The notes beneath the pieces were generated by a model. It was given only the letters and a program-made list of their open reading frames with translations, was not told the origin of the DNA and searched no databases. Shown here piece by piece: positions 25,961 to 33,964 of a stretch of DNA of 64,000 nt. Made by a program: the position numbers and the translations under genes. The DNA comes from Tsuneonella litorea. Its GTDB lineage: Bacteria > Pseudomonadota > Alphaproteobacteria > Sphingomonadales > Sphingomonadaceae. Position 1 is the first letter of the stretch. Each line of letters opens with the position of its first letter. Location of the stretch: positions 1 to 64,000 of the forward strand of contig NZ_JAOAMV010000005.1 in the NCBI RefSeq assembly GCF_025154015.1, given 5' to 3'.

Positions 25961-27328
25961 ATGAGCACATGGTCCCTCAAGTCGGCGGTGTCCGTCACGG
26001 CCCCTGACCCTCGCGTCGAAACCGCCAGTGAGCTCGCGCCGATCGCGAGCGAGGACGAGCACCGACTGGGGCTGAAGGTCTCGATACACCGGGCCCTGCT
26101 CGAAAAGATCAATCTCGCTGCGTTGGACCAGCTACCACGTGCGCAGATCGAGTCGGAAATCCGGGAAATCGTGCAAGAACTGCTGCAGGAACGCAGCGAA
26201 GTTTTGAATGCGCAGGAGCGACAGGAACTGGTCGTCGAGGTCCTCGACGAACTGCTCGGATTGGGGCCGCTCGAACCCTTGCTCAAGGACGAGTCGATTA
26301 CCGACATCCTCGTCAATGGCTACAAGACGGTCTTCGTTGAACGCCTCGGATTGCTCGAAAAGGTCGCCACTCGCTTTCAGGACGAGAAGCACCTCATCCG
26401 GATAATCCAGAAAATCGTCAGCGCGGTGGGCCGCCGGATCGACGAATCCTCGCCGTTCGTTGACGCACGCCTGGCGGACGGCTCGCGGGTCAACGCCATC
26501 ATCGCGCCGCTTGCGATCGACGGATCGCTGCTCTCGATCCGCAAGTTCGCCAAGAAACGGATCGGAATCGAGAAGCTGATCGAATTCGGCAGCGTGCCCG
26601 ACCAGATGGCGCAGGTGATGCGAGCGGCAGTTGGTTCGCGCAAGAACATCCTGATCTCGGGTGGTACCGGGTCGGGCAAGACCACGCTCCTCAACGCCAT
26701 GTCTTCCTTTATCGATCACCGCGAGCGTATCGTCACGATCGAGGACTCGGCAGAACTGCAACTCCAGCAGGAGCACGTGGCGAGGCTCGAGACGCGTCCG
26801 GCGAACATCGAGGGGCGCGGCGAGGTTTCCCAGCGCGACCTCGTAAAGAACGCGCTTCGCATGCGGCCGGATCGGATAATCATTGGCGAGGTTCGCGCTG
26901 GCGAGGCCTTCGACATGCTCCAGGCGATGAACACCGGGCACGACGGGTCGATGACCACTGTGCACGCGAACACGCCTCGCGACGCCCTCTCGCGGATCGA
27001 GCAGATGATCGGCATGAGCGGGATCGAGATCTCGCCCGCATCGGCTCGCGCCCAGATCGCCTCGGCAATCGAGATCGTCGTCCAGGTTGCCCGCCTCGCG
27101 GATGGCAAACGCAAGGTCGTGAGCCTCGCCGAGGTCACCGGCATGGAGAGCAGCACGATCACCATGCAGGAGATCTTCCGCTTCAAGACCACGGGGCGGA
27201 GCGATTCCGGCGAGGTCATCGGGCACTTCGAAGCAACTGGCATTCGTCCGAAGCTTCTCGCCGACGCTGCGGCGGCGGGTATCGACCTGCCGGCCGAGCT
27301 GTTCCGGCCCGAGCTGAAGTTCGGCTGA
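25961..27328 (+). CDS. cpaF: Tad pilus assembly ATPase CpaF/TadA
   Basis: Secretion ATPase of 455 aa in the VirB11/GspE superfamily. Markers: N-terminal helical domain, LVNGYKTVFVERLG, Walker A GGTGSGKTT (about residues 234-242), RIVTIEDSAELQL (Asp box), MRPDRIIIGEVRAGEAFDML (Walker B/His region) and TGHDGSMTTVHANT. It powers Flp pilus assembly from the cytoplasmic face of the inner membrane, working with TadB and TadC. Complete and about the usual length. Confidence 0.95.
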   Translation: MSTWSLKSAVSVTAPDPRVETASELAPIASEDEHRLGLKVSIHRALLEKINLAALDQLPRAQIESEIREIVQELLQERSEVLNAQERQELVVEVLDELLGLGPLEPLLKDESITDILVNGYKTVFVERLGLLEKVATRFQDEKHLIRIIQKIVSAVGRRIDESSPFVDARLADGSRVNAIIAPLAIDGSLLSIRKFAKKRIGIEKLIEFGSVPDQMAQVMRAAVGSRKNILISGGTGSGKTTLLNAMSSFIDHRERIVTIEDSAELQLQQEHVARLETRPANIEGRGEVSQRDLVKNALRMRPDRIIIGEVRAGEAFDMLQAMNTGHDGSMTTVHANTPRDALSRIEQMIGMSGIEISPASARAQIASAIEIVVQVARLADGKRKVVSLAEVTGMESSTITMQEIFRFKTTGRSDSGEVIGHFEATGIRPKLLADAAAAGIDLPAELFRPELKFG

Positions 27329-27329
27329 T

Positions 27330-28331
27330 ATGCTCGACACGGCCCTCCGCCTCGGGATCCTTCTCGCGATCTTCGCGTCGGTCTTCGTTCTGTCACAGGT
27401 CGTGTTGGGGGCGGCATGGCGCAACCGGTCCCGGTTTGCTGCGGTTAATCGCCGGCTGGAATTGATCAAGAGCGGGTCGGATCGAGCCGCGATCGCTGCC
27501 CAGCTCCGCAAGAATGCGCCAAGCGAGTTCGCCCAGTATCCCTCGGTGATCGCCCGTCCCCTGCGCAGTCTCCAAAGCGCGCTGTTCGCCTCGGCCGTGA
27601 GCTTCACCCTCGGACAGATGCTGTTCTGGATGGGATTCGCATTTGTGCTGGTGAGCGTAGGGCTGCTCCTCCTGATGTCACTTTCGGGGATTGTAGTCAC
27701 AGCGGGGGTGGTCATTCTCGCTGTCGCCCTCGCGGCGAGCATCTCGGCCGGGTTGCCGATTGTCATCATCAACATCTTCGCGCAGCGCCGGCGGAAGAAG
27801 ATGGAGCAACAGTTTCCCGTTGCGCTCGATATTTTCGTGCGTGCGCTGCGGTCGGGGCACCCGGTCGCAGGCGCGATCAACCTGCTCACCAACGAAATGG
27901 AAGATCCCATCGGCAGCGAGTTCGGGATCGTCGGCGACGAGATCGCCTACGGCGCCGAGCTGACCGACTCGCTCGAGGCTATGGCCGACCGGTGGGACAT
28001 GGAAGACATCCGCATGTTCGTGGTCTCGCTTGCCGTCCAGGCCGAGACGGGCGGCAATCTTGCAGAGATTCTCGAGAATCTGTCCGGCGTGATCCGGGCC
28101 CGGGCCAGCTTGTTCATGAAGGTGCGAGCGCTCAGCTCGGAGGGCCGGATGACTGGCTGGATTCTTACCGTCCTGCCCATCATCACATTCGTGAGCATGT
28201 TCGCGATCAACCCGCGTTTCTACACAGACGTCTCGCGGGATTCCATTTTCATCATCGGATTTCCCTCGCTGATCATCTGGTATTTCATCGGCGTTTTCTG
28301 GATCCGCAAACTCGTCGACATCAAGGTCTGA
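27330..28331 (+). CDS. tadB: Tad inner-membrane platform protein TadB
   Basis: Inner-membrane protein of 333 aa with the T2SF (GspF-like) domain. Membrane segments near 5-25, 95-140 (two) and 268-330 (two). The cytoplasmic domain includes QFPVALDIFVRALRSGHPV and TGGNLAEILENLSGVIRAR, both hallmarks of TadB. With TadC it forms the platform on which CpaF acts. Starts one base after the cpaF stop. Confidence 0.93.
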   Translation: MLDTALRLGILLAIFASVFVLSQVVLGAAWRNRSRFAAVNRRLELIKSGSDRAAIAAQLRKNAPSEFAQYPSVIARPLRSLQSALFASAVSFTLGQMLFWMGFAFVLVSVGLLLLMSLSGIVVTAGVVILAVALAASISAGLPIVIINIFAQRRRKKMEQQFPVALDIFVRALRSGHPVAGAINLLTNEMEDPIGSEFGIVGDEIAYGAELTDSLEAMADRWDMEDIRMFVVSLAVQAETGGNLAEILENLSGVIRARASLFMKVRALSSEGRMTGWILTVLPIITFVSMFAINPRFYTDVSRDSIFIIGFPSLIIWYFIGVFWIRKLVDIKV

Positions 28332-28332
28332 C

Positions 28333-29313
28333 ATGATCGAACTGGCCGCACAGAACAGCACCGTCCGCATCCTGATCCTGTTGATCATCTTCGGGATCGT
28401 CGCAGCGGGTTCGCTCTTTCTCCTTGCCGCGGCCAACAGGCGCGTCGCCGTCCGGGCCCAGCTCGAAAAGCTGGAAGCGATGGACCTGGTGATAGCGAAC
28501 CAGGGACAGAGCCTGCGATCCCGCGATACGGCCAATGCCTGGGCGCGGATCGCCGAAATGGTCGAGAAGGCGGGGCTCAATCTCACCGATACGAAGAGCG
28601 AGCGCCTGACCAAGTTGCTGCGCCAGGCCGGTTACACCTCTTCCGCTGCGCCCCGCGTCTACACCCTCGTGCGGTTGGGCCTGATTTTTGTTCTTCCGCT
28701 CGCTTATGTCGCGTTGGCATTCTCGGGCGACGATCCGCCTTCGTTCCTGAAAGTCTACCTGGTCGGTTCGATCCTGGCGCTGGTCGGTCTCTATGTGCCC
28801 AACCTCTACGTACGCGCAAAGGCTGACCGGCGGCGCGAGGCGATCATCAACGGATTTCCCGACTGCCTCGACCTGCTGCTCGTGTGCGTAGAATCCGGCC
28901 TCGGCCTCGAGGCGGCGATGGATCGTGTTGGCCGCGAAATGGCGATATCGCACCCGCTCGTGGCGGAACTCCTCTCGATCACCACCCTGCAGCTTCGCGC
29001 GGGATCTTCGCGCGACGAGGCATTCCGGAAGATGGCCGATGCATCGGAGATCGACGAGATCCGATCGTTCTCGACGCTCATCATCCAGTCCGACAAGCTG
29101 GGAACGAGTATCGCGACGACGCTGCGGGTCTACGCTGCCGAGATGCGCGAACGGCGCCAGATGCGCGCCGAGGAAAAAGCCCACCGGCTGCCTGTCCTCA
29201 TCTCGATCCCGCTCGTCGCGTGCATGCTTCCGACGATGATCGGGACGCTCATGCTGCCGGCGGCAGTGCTGATGGTTCGCAAGATTTTCCCTTTGATGAC
29301 CGGAGGAGGCTAG
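28333..29313 (+). CDS. tadC: Tad inner-membrane platform protein TadC
   Basis: Inner-membrane protein of 326 aa with a second T2SF domain: INGFPDCLDLLLVCVESGLGLEAAMDRVG and DEIRSFSTLIIQSDKLGTSIATTLRVYA, followed by C-terminal membrane spans. It resembles TadB but is the distinct second platform subunit. Begins one base after the tadB stop. Confidence 0.93.
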   Translation: MIELAAQNSTVRILILLIIFGIVAAGSLFLLAAANRRVAVRAQLEKLEAMDLVIANQGQSLRSRDTANAWARIAEMVEKAGLNLTDTKSERLTKLLRQAGYTSSAAPRVYTLVRLGLIFVLPLAYVALAFSGDDPPSFLKVYLVGSILALVGLYVPNLYVRAKADRRREAIINGFPDCLDLLLVCVESGLGLEAAMDRVGREMAISHPLVAELLSITTLQLRAGSSRDEAFRKMADASEIDEIRSFSTLIIQSDKLGTSIATTLRVYAAEMRERRQMRAEEKAHRLPVLISIPLVACMLPTMIGTLMLPAAVLMVRKIFPLMTGGG

Positions 29314-29314
29314 A

Positions 29315-30088
29315 ATGATCCAAGCCAACAAGCGGCAGGTGGCGGCGGTATCCGCAGCAGCGATGGCACTGGTGCTCGGGGGCTGCCAGGCACTCGGGAT
29401 TGGGGGGCACGGTATCGCGCGTGCTGGCCTGGAGGCAGAAAGGTCGGCGATTGCCGACTTTGGTGCCGGACAGCTCGAGGAGGGCCGCAAGGCGCTGAAG
29501 GAAGGCCGGACCGCCGATGCGATCGATGCCTTCATGCTCGCAAAGTCGTTCGCGGAAGAGGCGCCGGCCGCCTACAACGGGCTTGCGGTTGCCTACAGCC
29601 GCCTGGGCCGCGAAGATCTCACCGAGCGTTTCTTCCGGGTTGCCATCGCGCTTGCGCCGGAAGACACGCGCTATCGTTCCAACCTGGCCTTGTTCTACGC
29701 GAACAACGGGATGCCGAGGAGTGCCGGGCCCTCACTCGCCTTTGAGCAGGCAAGACCACTCGTCGATGTAGCCACGCCCGATGTGCAGCTTGGAAATGCC
29801 CAGGTGCCTGTCGAGCCGGTCACCCGCTCGCTCGGAGCGGGTATTTCGGTACGATCGCCGGTTTCTCGCCTGCAGCGGGTCTCGTCGTCGGAAGTGACGA
29901 TTGTCAGCGGCCAGGCAAGCGCCCGGACGGTAGCGGGAGCAAGCGGGCATCGGGCGGTCATCGAAGTCGGAAGAAGCGCGAGCCCTTCCGCTTCGCCCGC
30001 CGCCCGGGTTGCACTGGCCAGCGCGCGCGCGGTGGTAGCTCCGCAGAAGGATCGCGCCTACCCGATCCGTATTCGCCTGGAAGACTGA
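29315..30088 (+). CDS. tadD: TadD-like TPR lipoprotein
   Basis: Lipoprotein of 257 aa: lipobox LGGC near residue 22, then TPR-like helices (GQLEEGRKALKEGRTADAIDAFMLAKSF; AAYNGLAVAYSRLGREDLTERFFRVAIALAPED) at about 50-125 and a low-complexity Ser/Ala/Val tail. TadD-type TPR lipoproteins are needed for pilus assembly in other Tad systems, likely as pilotin or scaffold. GGAGG precedes the ATG. Confidence 0.85.
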   Translation: MIQANKRQVAAVSAAAMALVLGGCQALGIGGHGIARAGLEAERSAIADFGAGQLEEGRKALKEGRTADAIDAFMLAKSFAEEAPAAYNGLAVAYSRLGREDLTERFFRVAIALAPEDTRYRSNLALFYANNGMPRSAGPSLAFEQARPLVDVATPDVQLGNAQVPVEPVTRSLGAGISVRSPVSRLQRVSSSEVTIVSGQASARTVAGASGHRAVIEVGRSASPSASPAARVALASARAVVAPQKDRAYPIRIRLED

Positions 30089-30092
30089 TCGG

Positions 30093-30575
30093 GTGCTGTC
30101 CGGCGACTATCTTCCCGTGGCGGTTGCTCTGTTCGCTACGTTGATCGCGGTCGTCGTCACGGCCTCGTGGACCGACATCCGCGCTCGGCGGATACCGAAT
30201 TGGCTTTGCGGCCTGAACGTGGTGCTGGGGCTGACGTTCGCCTGGATCGTCCATGGGGGGTGGTCTGCGGTCGGGATGGCCGCGCTCCATGTCGCCGTGG
30301 CCTTGCTGGTAACGATTGGCCTGTTTGCCCTGGGCGCTATCGGGGCCGGTGATGCGAAGTTCTACGCCTCGATGGCTGCCTGGCTGCCGATCAAGTACGG
30401 CCTCGTCCTGCTCGTTGCAGTGTCGCTGAGTGGCTTGGTGCTCCTGTTCCTTTTCCTGGCATTTCGCTCGTCTGGTCGCTCGCGGCGAGGTCCGCAAAGG
30501 GCCACCGATTTCGACAAGCTTCCTTATGGTATCGCGATCGGCGTGGGCGGCATTGCGGCGGTCATGTGGTCATGA
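30093..30575 (+). CDS. cpaA: Flp prepilin peptidase CpaA/TadV
   Basis: A24-family aspartic prepilin peptidase of 160 aa with about four to five membrane spans. Catalytic aspartates are Asp28 (WTDIRARRIPN) and Asp87 (GAGDAK). It should cleave the leader from Flp and the TadE-like proteins on the cytoplasmic side. It starts with GTG four bases after the tadD stop; its TGA overlaps the next ATG. In Caulobacter cpaA lies next to pilA, whereas here it lies near the end. Confidence 0.92.
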   Translation: MLSGDYLPVAVALFATLIAVVVTASWTDIRARRIPNWLCGLNVVLGLTFAWIVHGGWSAVGMAALHVAVALLVTIGLFALGAIGAGDAKFYASMAAWLPIKYGLVLLVAVSLSGLVLLFLFLAFRSSGRSRRGPQRATDFDKLPYGIAIGVGGIAAVMWS

Positions 30576-31222
30576 GAAATATCGCGTCTGGCATCCAGTC
30601 GGCGGAGCCACGGCCCAGGCGCGGAAGGCAATTTCTCCTGGCTGCGTTCGCCCTGACAACTGCGTCCGCGGCATTGGCTGACGAAGTGCATCCCCAAGCC
30701 GCGGTCATCTCGATCGGATCTGGAGGCGGGGCCGCCTCGATCACGGTGAGCAAGGCAAGCGACGCGCTCGGTGCACCGATCGCCCTGCGCCGTCATGCAA
30801 AGGGGGTCGACGGCGCTGCTGATCTCGAGGGCACGAGGCTTCCCTCCGGCTTGCCGGTCAGCTCGCGTGCCGTGACTAGTCGGTTCGGGTTCCGGCAGCA
30901 TCCCGTGCTTCGCGGCGTGAGGATGCATTCGGGAGTCGACCTCGCAGCGCCAATGGGATCGCCGGTCGTCTCGGCTGCCGATGGGGTGGTGGCCTTTGCA
31001 AGCTGGAACGGATCGTATGGTCTGCTGGTGAAGGTGGAGCACGGTGGAGGGTACGAATCCCGATTTGCGCACTTGTCCCGGATCCTCGTCTCACCCGGAC
31101 AGAGGGTCTCTAGGGGTCAGCTCGTCGGATTGGTGGGCTCAACTGGCCGATCAACGGGTGCCCACCTGCATTACGAGGTTCGAAAAAACGGTCTCGCGAT
31201 CGATCCGCTGAAGGGGCGCTGA
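30572..31222 (+). CDS. M23 (LytM-type) peptidase
   Basis: Exported peptidoglycan peptidase of 216 aa. After a twin-Arg-like basic start and a signal peptide ending at ASAALADE, the LytM domain at about 100-210 has the zinc ligand motifs HSGVD (HxxxD) and HLH (GAHLHYEV), both intact, so activity as a metallo-endopeptidase is likely. The ATG at 30572 overlaps the cpaA stop (ATGA), so the gene is co-translated with the pilus genes. It may open peptidoglycan for the pilus; other Tad loci do not usually have this. Confidence 0.85.
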   Translation: MRNIASGIQSAEPRPRRGRQFLLAAFALTTASAALADEVHPQAAVISIGSGGGAASITVSKASDALGAPIALRRHAKGVDGAADLEGTRLPSGLPVSSRAVTSRFGFRQHPVLRGVRMHSGVDLAAPMGSPVVSAADGVVAFASWNGSYGLLVKVEHGGGYESRFAHLSRILVSPGQRVSRGQLVGLVGSTGRSTGAHLHYEVRKNGLAIDPLKGR

Positions 31223-31352
31223 GCCGAACATATCACGAGGACAAGAGTGAATTTCAACGTGCCTTGTCGTCGGGCAGCACGACGCAAGTGCTGGGCCAGG
31301 TGAGCAGGTAGGACAGAAACCGGCCCGGACGCACTCCAGATGTGAAAGACGT

Positions 31353-31961
31353 ATGCACGACACCCCATCCTTCACTGACCATTACGGTGCGCTCCAGGTC
31401 GATTTTGAATGCGATGCCCGTCGCCTCGAGCTGGCCTATCACTATTTCGCGAAGCTTTATCATCCCGATAGCGGCGCAACTGCGAATATCGAGAAATTCA
31501 GCGAGGTCGTCAGCGCTTACAAGGTCCTCCGCGATCCGGTGGCGCGCGCAGAGTACGACGAGATCTACGTCGCTACGCTGGGTAGGCCACGACCTGCCGC
31601 TAACGCCGATCTTGGCCAGGGCCTGAACGGGTCAGTCGCGCTAAACGACGCCGAGACCCATGATCGGATCCTTTCGCAACTCTACAAGAGACGCCGGGAA
31701 AACGCGCTCAGCCCGGGGATCGTGGGCTGGCTTCTCGAGGAGAGCCTCGGCTGTACCGAGAGCCAATTCGAGTTCCACGCATGGTATCTCAAATCGAAGG
31801 GGCTGATGGAGATTACCGAGGACGGTACGTTCGCGATAACCGTCGAGGGCGTGGACTACGTGATCGCGCGCCTGCGAAAAGAGGAAGAGAAGAAGCTATT
31901 GGCGGCCCCAGCTGCTTATGAGGGCAACGGAGCCCGGGGAGAGGCGCGGGAGCAGGACTGA
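31353..31961 (+). CDS. J-domain protein with C-terminal winged-helix-like region
   Basis: Protein of 202 aa. An N-terminal J domain (about 8-72) has the HPD motif (YHPDSG) and helix IV ending DPVARAEYDEIY, so it should stimulate an Hsp70. The second part (about 110-185: a helix, LSPGIVGWLLEESLGCTESQFEFHAWYLKSKGLMEI in segments, and TEDGTFAITVEGVDYV) looks like a winged helix. Small J-domain plus winged-helix proteins of this type are known but uncharacterised. It follows the Tad locus with a 130-base gap, so link to the pilus is uncertain. Confidence 0.8.
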   Translation: MHDTPSFTDHYGALQVDFECDARRLELAYHYFAKLYHPDSGATANIEKFSEVVSAYKVLRDPVARAEYDEIYVATLGRPRPAANADLGQGLNGSVALNDAETHDRILSQLYKRRRENALSPGIVGWLLEESLGCTESQFEFHAWYLKSKGLMEITEDGTFAITVEGVDYVIARLRKEEEKKLLAAPAAYEGNGARGEAREQD

Positions 31962-32172
31962 GACATCTGCCGCGTCTGCGGCTCGCGCTGCGGCTGTGCA
32001 AACGCGTGTTGCCATCGGATCGCTGGCTTCTTGACTGTGTGACGTCGCCGCCTTGCCTTGGATGAGCGGCTGCCGAGAAGGTGTCGATTTTCGATCCGGA
32101 TGACGCGCGCCGTTCGATCATCGGCTCGCGCGGGTTAACCCTATCTCAACCGCGAACACCTAGGCCGAACTC

Positions 32173-32436
32173 ATGACGAGTTCGCTGGCTTTCTTTTTGA
32201 ACGGGTTCATAAAGGTCGGAGCGTTCGCACTCGTGATGAACGAAGTGCGCGGCCTTATCCTGGCTGGCCCGGTCATTTACGCTATTTACCAGTCGGGAGG
32301 CACCCTGACGGCCATCTGGCTGGGTGTTTCCTCGCTTGGTGGTATCGCCTTGTCGGTGATCGTGCCTGTCGTCGCAGCCGGCAAGCTGAAGAAATTGGTC
32401 AACACGCGCCTGGCGAGGAAACCGGGCTTGGCCTGA
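32173..32436 (+). CDS. small membrane protein, unknown
   Basis: Protein of 87 aa with three hydrophobic segments (about 5-22, 25-42 and 47-70) and a basic tail. No family recognised. At 32135-32150, 22 bases upstream, TTAA-N7-TCAAC is one mismatch from a CtrA box, possibly chance. The 210 bases before it hold no gene. Confidence 0.6.
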   Translation: MTSSLAFFLNGFIKVGAFALVMNEVRGLILAGPVIYAIYQSGGTLTAIWLGVSSLGGIALSVIVPVVAAGKLKKLVNTRLARKPGLA

Positions 32437-32457
32437 TATGAGCGGATGACGGGGGAC

Positions 32458-32727
32458 TCAGTCGACGTCCCTGATGCCGCCCGATCCGGAAGGCCCGGCT
32501 TTCCGGTGCTGAAAAGAACGCTCGAGCCGGATGCAATCGAAGATTTTCGCGCCCGCGAGGAACACCGACCCGGTGGCGGCGACAAACAGCATTTTCCCGC
32601 TCCAGCCAGGAAACTGGACCACGTAATGGACCCCGCGTTCACACGCTCCCAGCGCGAGGGCGTATATTATCAGGCAGGCCTCGACCCGTGTCTTTATGAC
32701 GAATAGCCGGCCAATCTTTCTCAACAT
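32458..32727 (-). CDS. small conserved membrane protein
   Basis: Protein of 89 aa with two membrane spans: the first around IKTRVEACLIIYALALGACERGVHY, the second around GKMLFVAATGSVFLAGAKIFDCI. This architecture (KTRxEAxLxIYALALGAxERGxHY) is one I associate with an uncharacterised family in sphingomonads. Start at the ATG 32727 fits that pattern; the open frame extends to 32850 without support. Convergent with the preceding membrane-protein gene. Confidence 0.75.
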   Translation of the reverse strand: MLRKIGRLFVIKTRVEACLIIYALALGACERGVHYVVQFPGWSGKMLFVAATGSVFLAGAKIFDCIRLERSFQHRKAGPSGSGGIRDVD

Positions 32728-33869
32728 GGCCGAGTAGGGAAGCCGAGGACGTCGCGCCTGGTTCGCTCGAGCTGTACCGGTTCGGGGCGCGGTTCGCGCC
32801 TCATGCCGGCAGCAATCCCTGTTCGGGGGCGGTTGAGAGTTGCCAGGCAAACGTGGGAAGGGAGGCCCACCCGGAAGGGGTGCCGAGCCTGTTCGCTGGT
32901 GAGGACAAGAGCGCGTCGCATGCGGATCGTCTAGATTATCAGAATGGATCGTTCTCGGGCTTATTCAGAGAGGTCGCACAACGGGACAGGACCAGGGTGT
33001 TTCGTTTACGGAGGGGACATCCGTGCTTGACGTTGGCGTCGGGCCGGCCAGCCATCGGAGGGAGGGCTAGGAAAACAACTTGCTCGTGCTTCTGTCGAGA
33101 GCCGGCAGATCGCGGATCCCTGCGGTGTGTCGGTTGGAGCGCCATATTTCAGGGTGGCGTATCCATACAATCTCGTGTGGATCGGATGGGATAGTGGCAC
33201 TCACCGCGAAGGAGCGAGCGACGCGTGTCCTTCGTGCGGCCCCGCCCCTTTCTCGTCAGCGGGGCCGCTTTTCTTCTGGGTCACCGAGCTGCGCAGCGCG
33301 GGGCCAGCCCCGTGCTTTCAGCGGTCTGGGAGGGCTCACAGATACGAGCGGCTGCCGGGCCTTACATGCTCCGGCTCCGCCCCTGGCCATTGGCGGTTCT
33401 CCGTGGGGAAACAGAAGCAAGCCGCTCCTCATGCCTCCCCGATGTGTTCGCCGCCGGTCCCGCCGGGGTACGGTCAGCGGGGAAGAGTGCCAAATCGACG
33501 GAAGGTCTCGTCCTCCGCCGCGCCGGAGCGAGCAATTGCGACACGAGAAGGCGCTTTCCGCCCAACGCCGCTTGCGGGTCCAGTGCCGCGAGCCTTGCTC
33601 CATTGGCAGTGCGCTTCCGCGATCTGCCATGCCTACTGCACTCGAGCATGCTAGCCGAATGACAGCGCGTCTCATCGGGTTGTTATGATCGAGGGTCACC
33701 AGTCAGGTATCGACGTCGGAAACACGATATCTTGTCGACCCCGACAACACGCCAGCACGTCCGGCAGTTGCCGTCAGGCGGAAGGAGAGGGGCCTTGCCA
33801 GCGTTTTTCTGGCGCAAGATTCAATGGCTTGTTCCACCCGACCTAGCCGTAGATATACGTGATACGGCG
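32728..33869. other. 1.1-kb stretch with no supported gene
   Basis: Reading frames in all six phases are short or Arg/Ser/Pro-rich. Apart from the terminator at 33236-33272 nothing functional is evident. It precedes the TPS block and could hold a small RNA ending at the terminator. Confidence 0.4.
33236..33272 (+). terminator. strong intrinsic terminator with no gene upstream
   Basis: GCGGCCCCG (33236-33244) pairs perfectly with CGGGGCCGC (33260-33268), followed by TTTTCTTCT. It has the shape of a textbook rho-independent terminator on the + strand, yet no protein gene ends within 700 bases upstream on that strand. Confidence 0.65.
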
Positions 33870-33898
33870 TTGACAGGCCTGTGCTTGGGCCATAACAC
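33870..33898 (+). promoter_or_regulatory. candidate sigma-70 promoter of the TPS block
   Basis: A perfect -35 hexamer TTGACA (33870-33875), a 17-base spacer and a weak -10 (TAACAC, 33893-33898) lie 66 bases before the tpsB start. It is the best promoter match seen upstream of the block. Confidence 0.45.
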
Positions 33899-33964
33899 AA
33901 TGCCTGACTGCGGCCTCGGGGCGCAAAAATAATCCGCAGTCGAATCCAATTTCTGGGGGTCTCC

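Noticed and set aside
26132-27910. Minus-strand frame of 592 codons
   Set aside because: Antisense shadow of cpaF and tadB.
33256-33699. Minus-strand frame of 147 codons in the region before the TPS block
   Set aside because: Arg-rich composition, no start site and overlaps a strong terminator.
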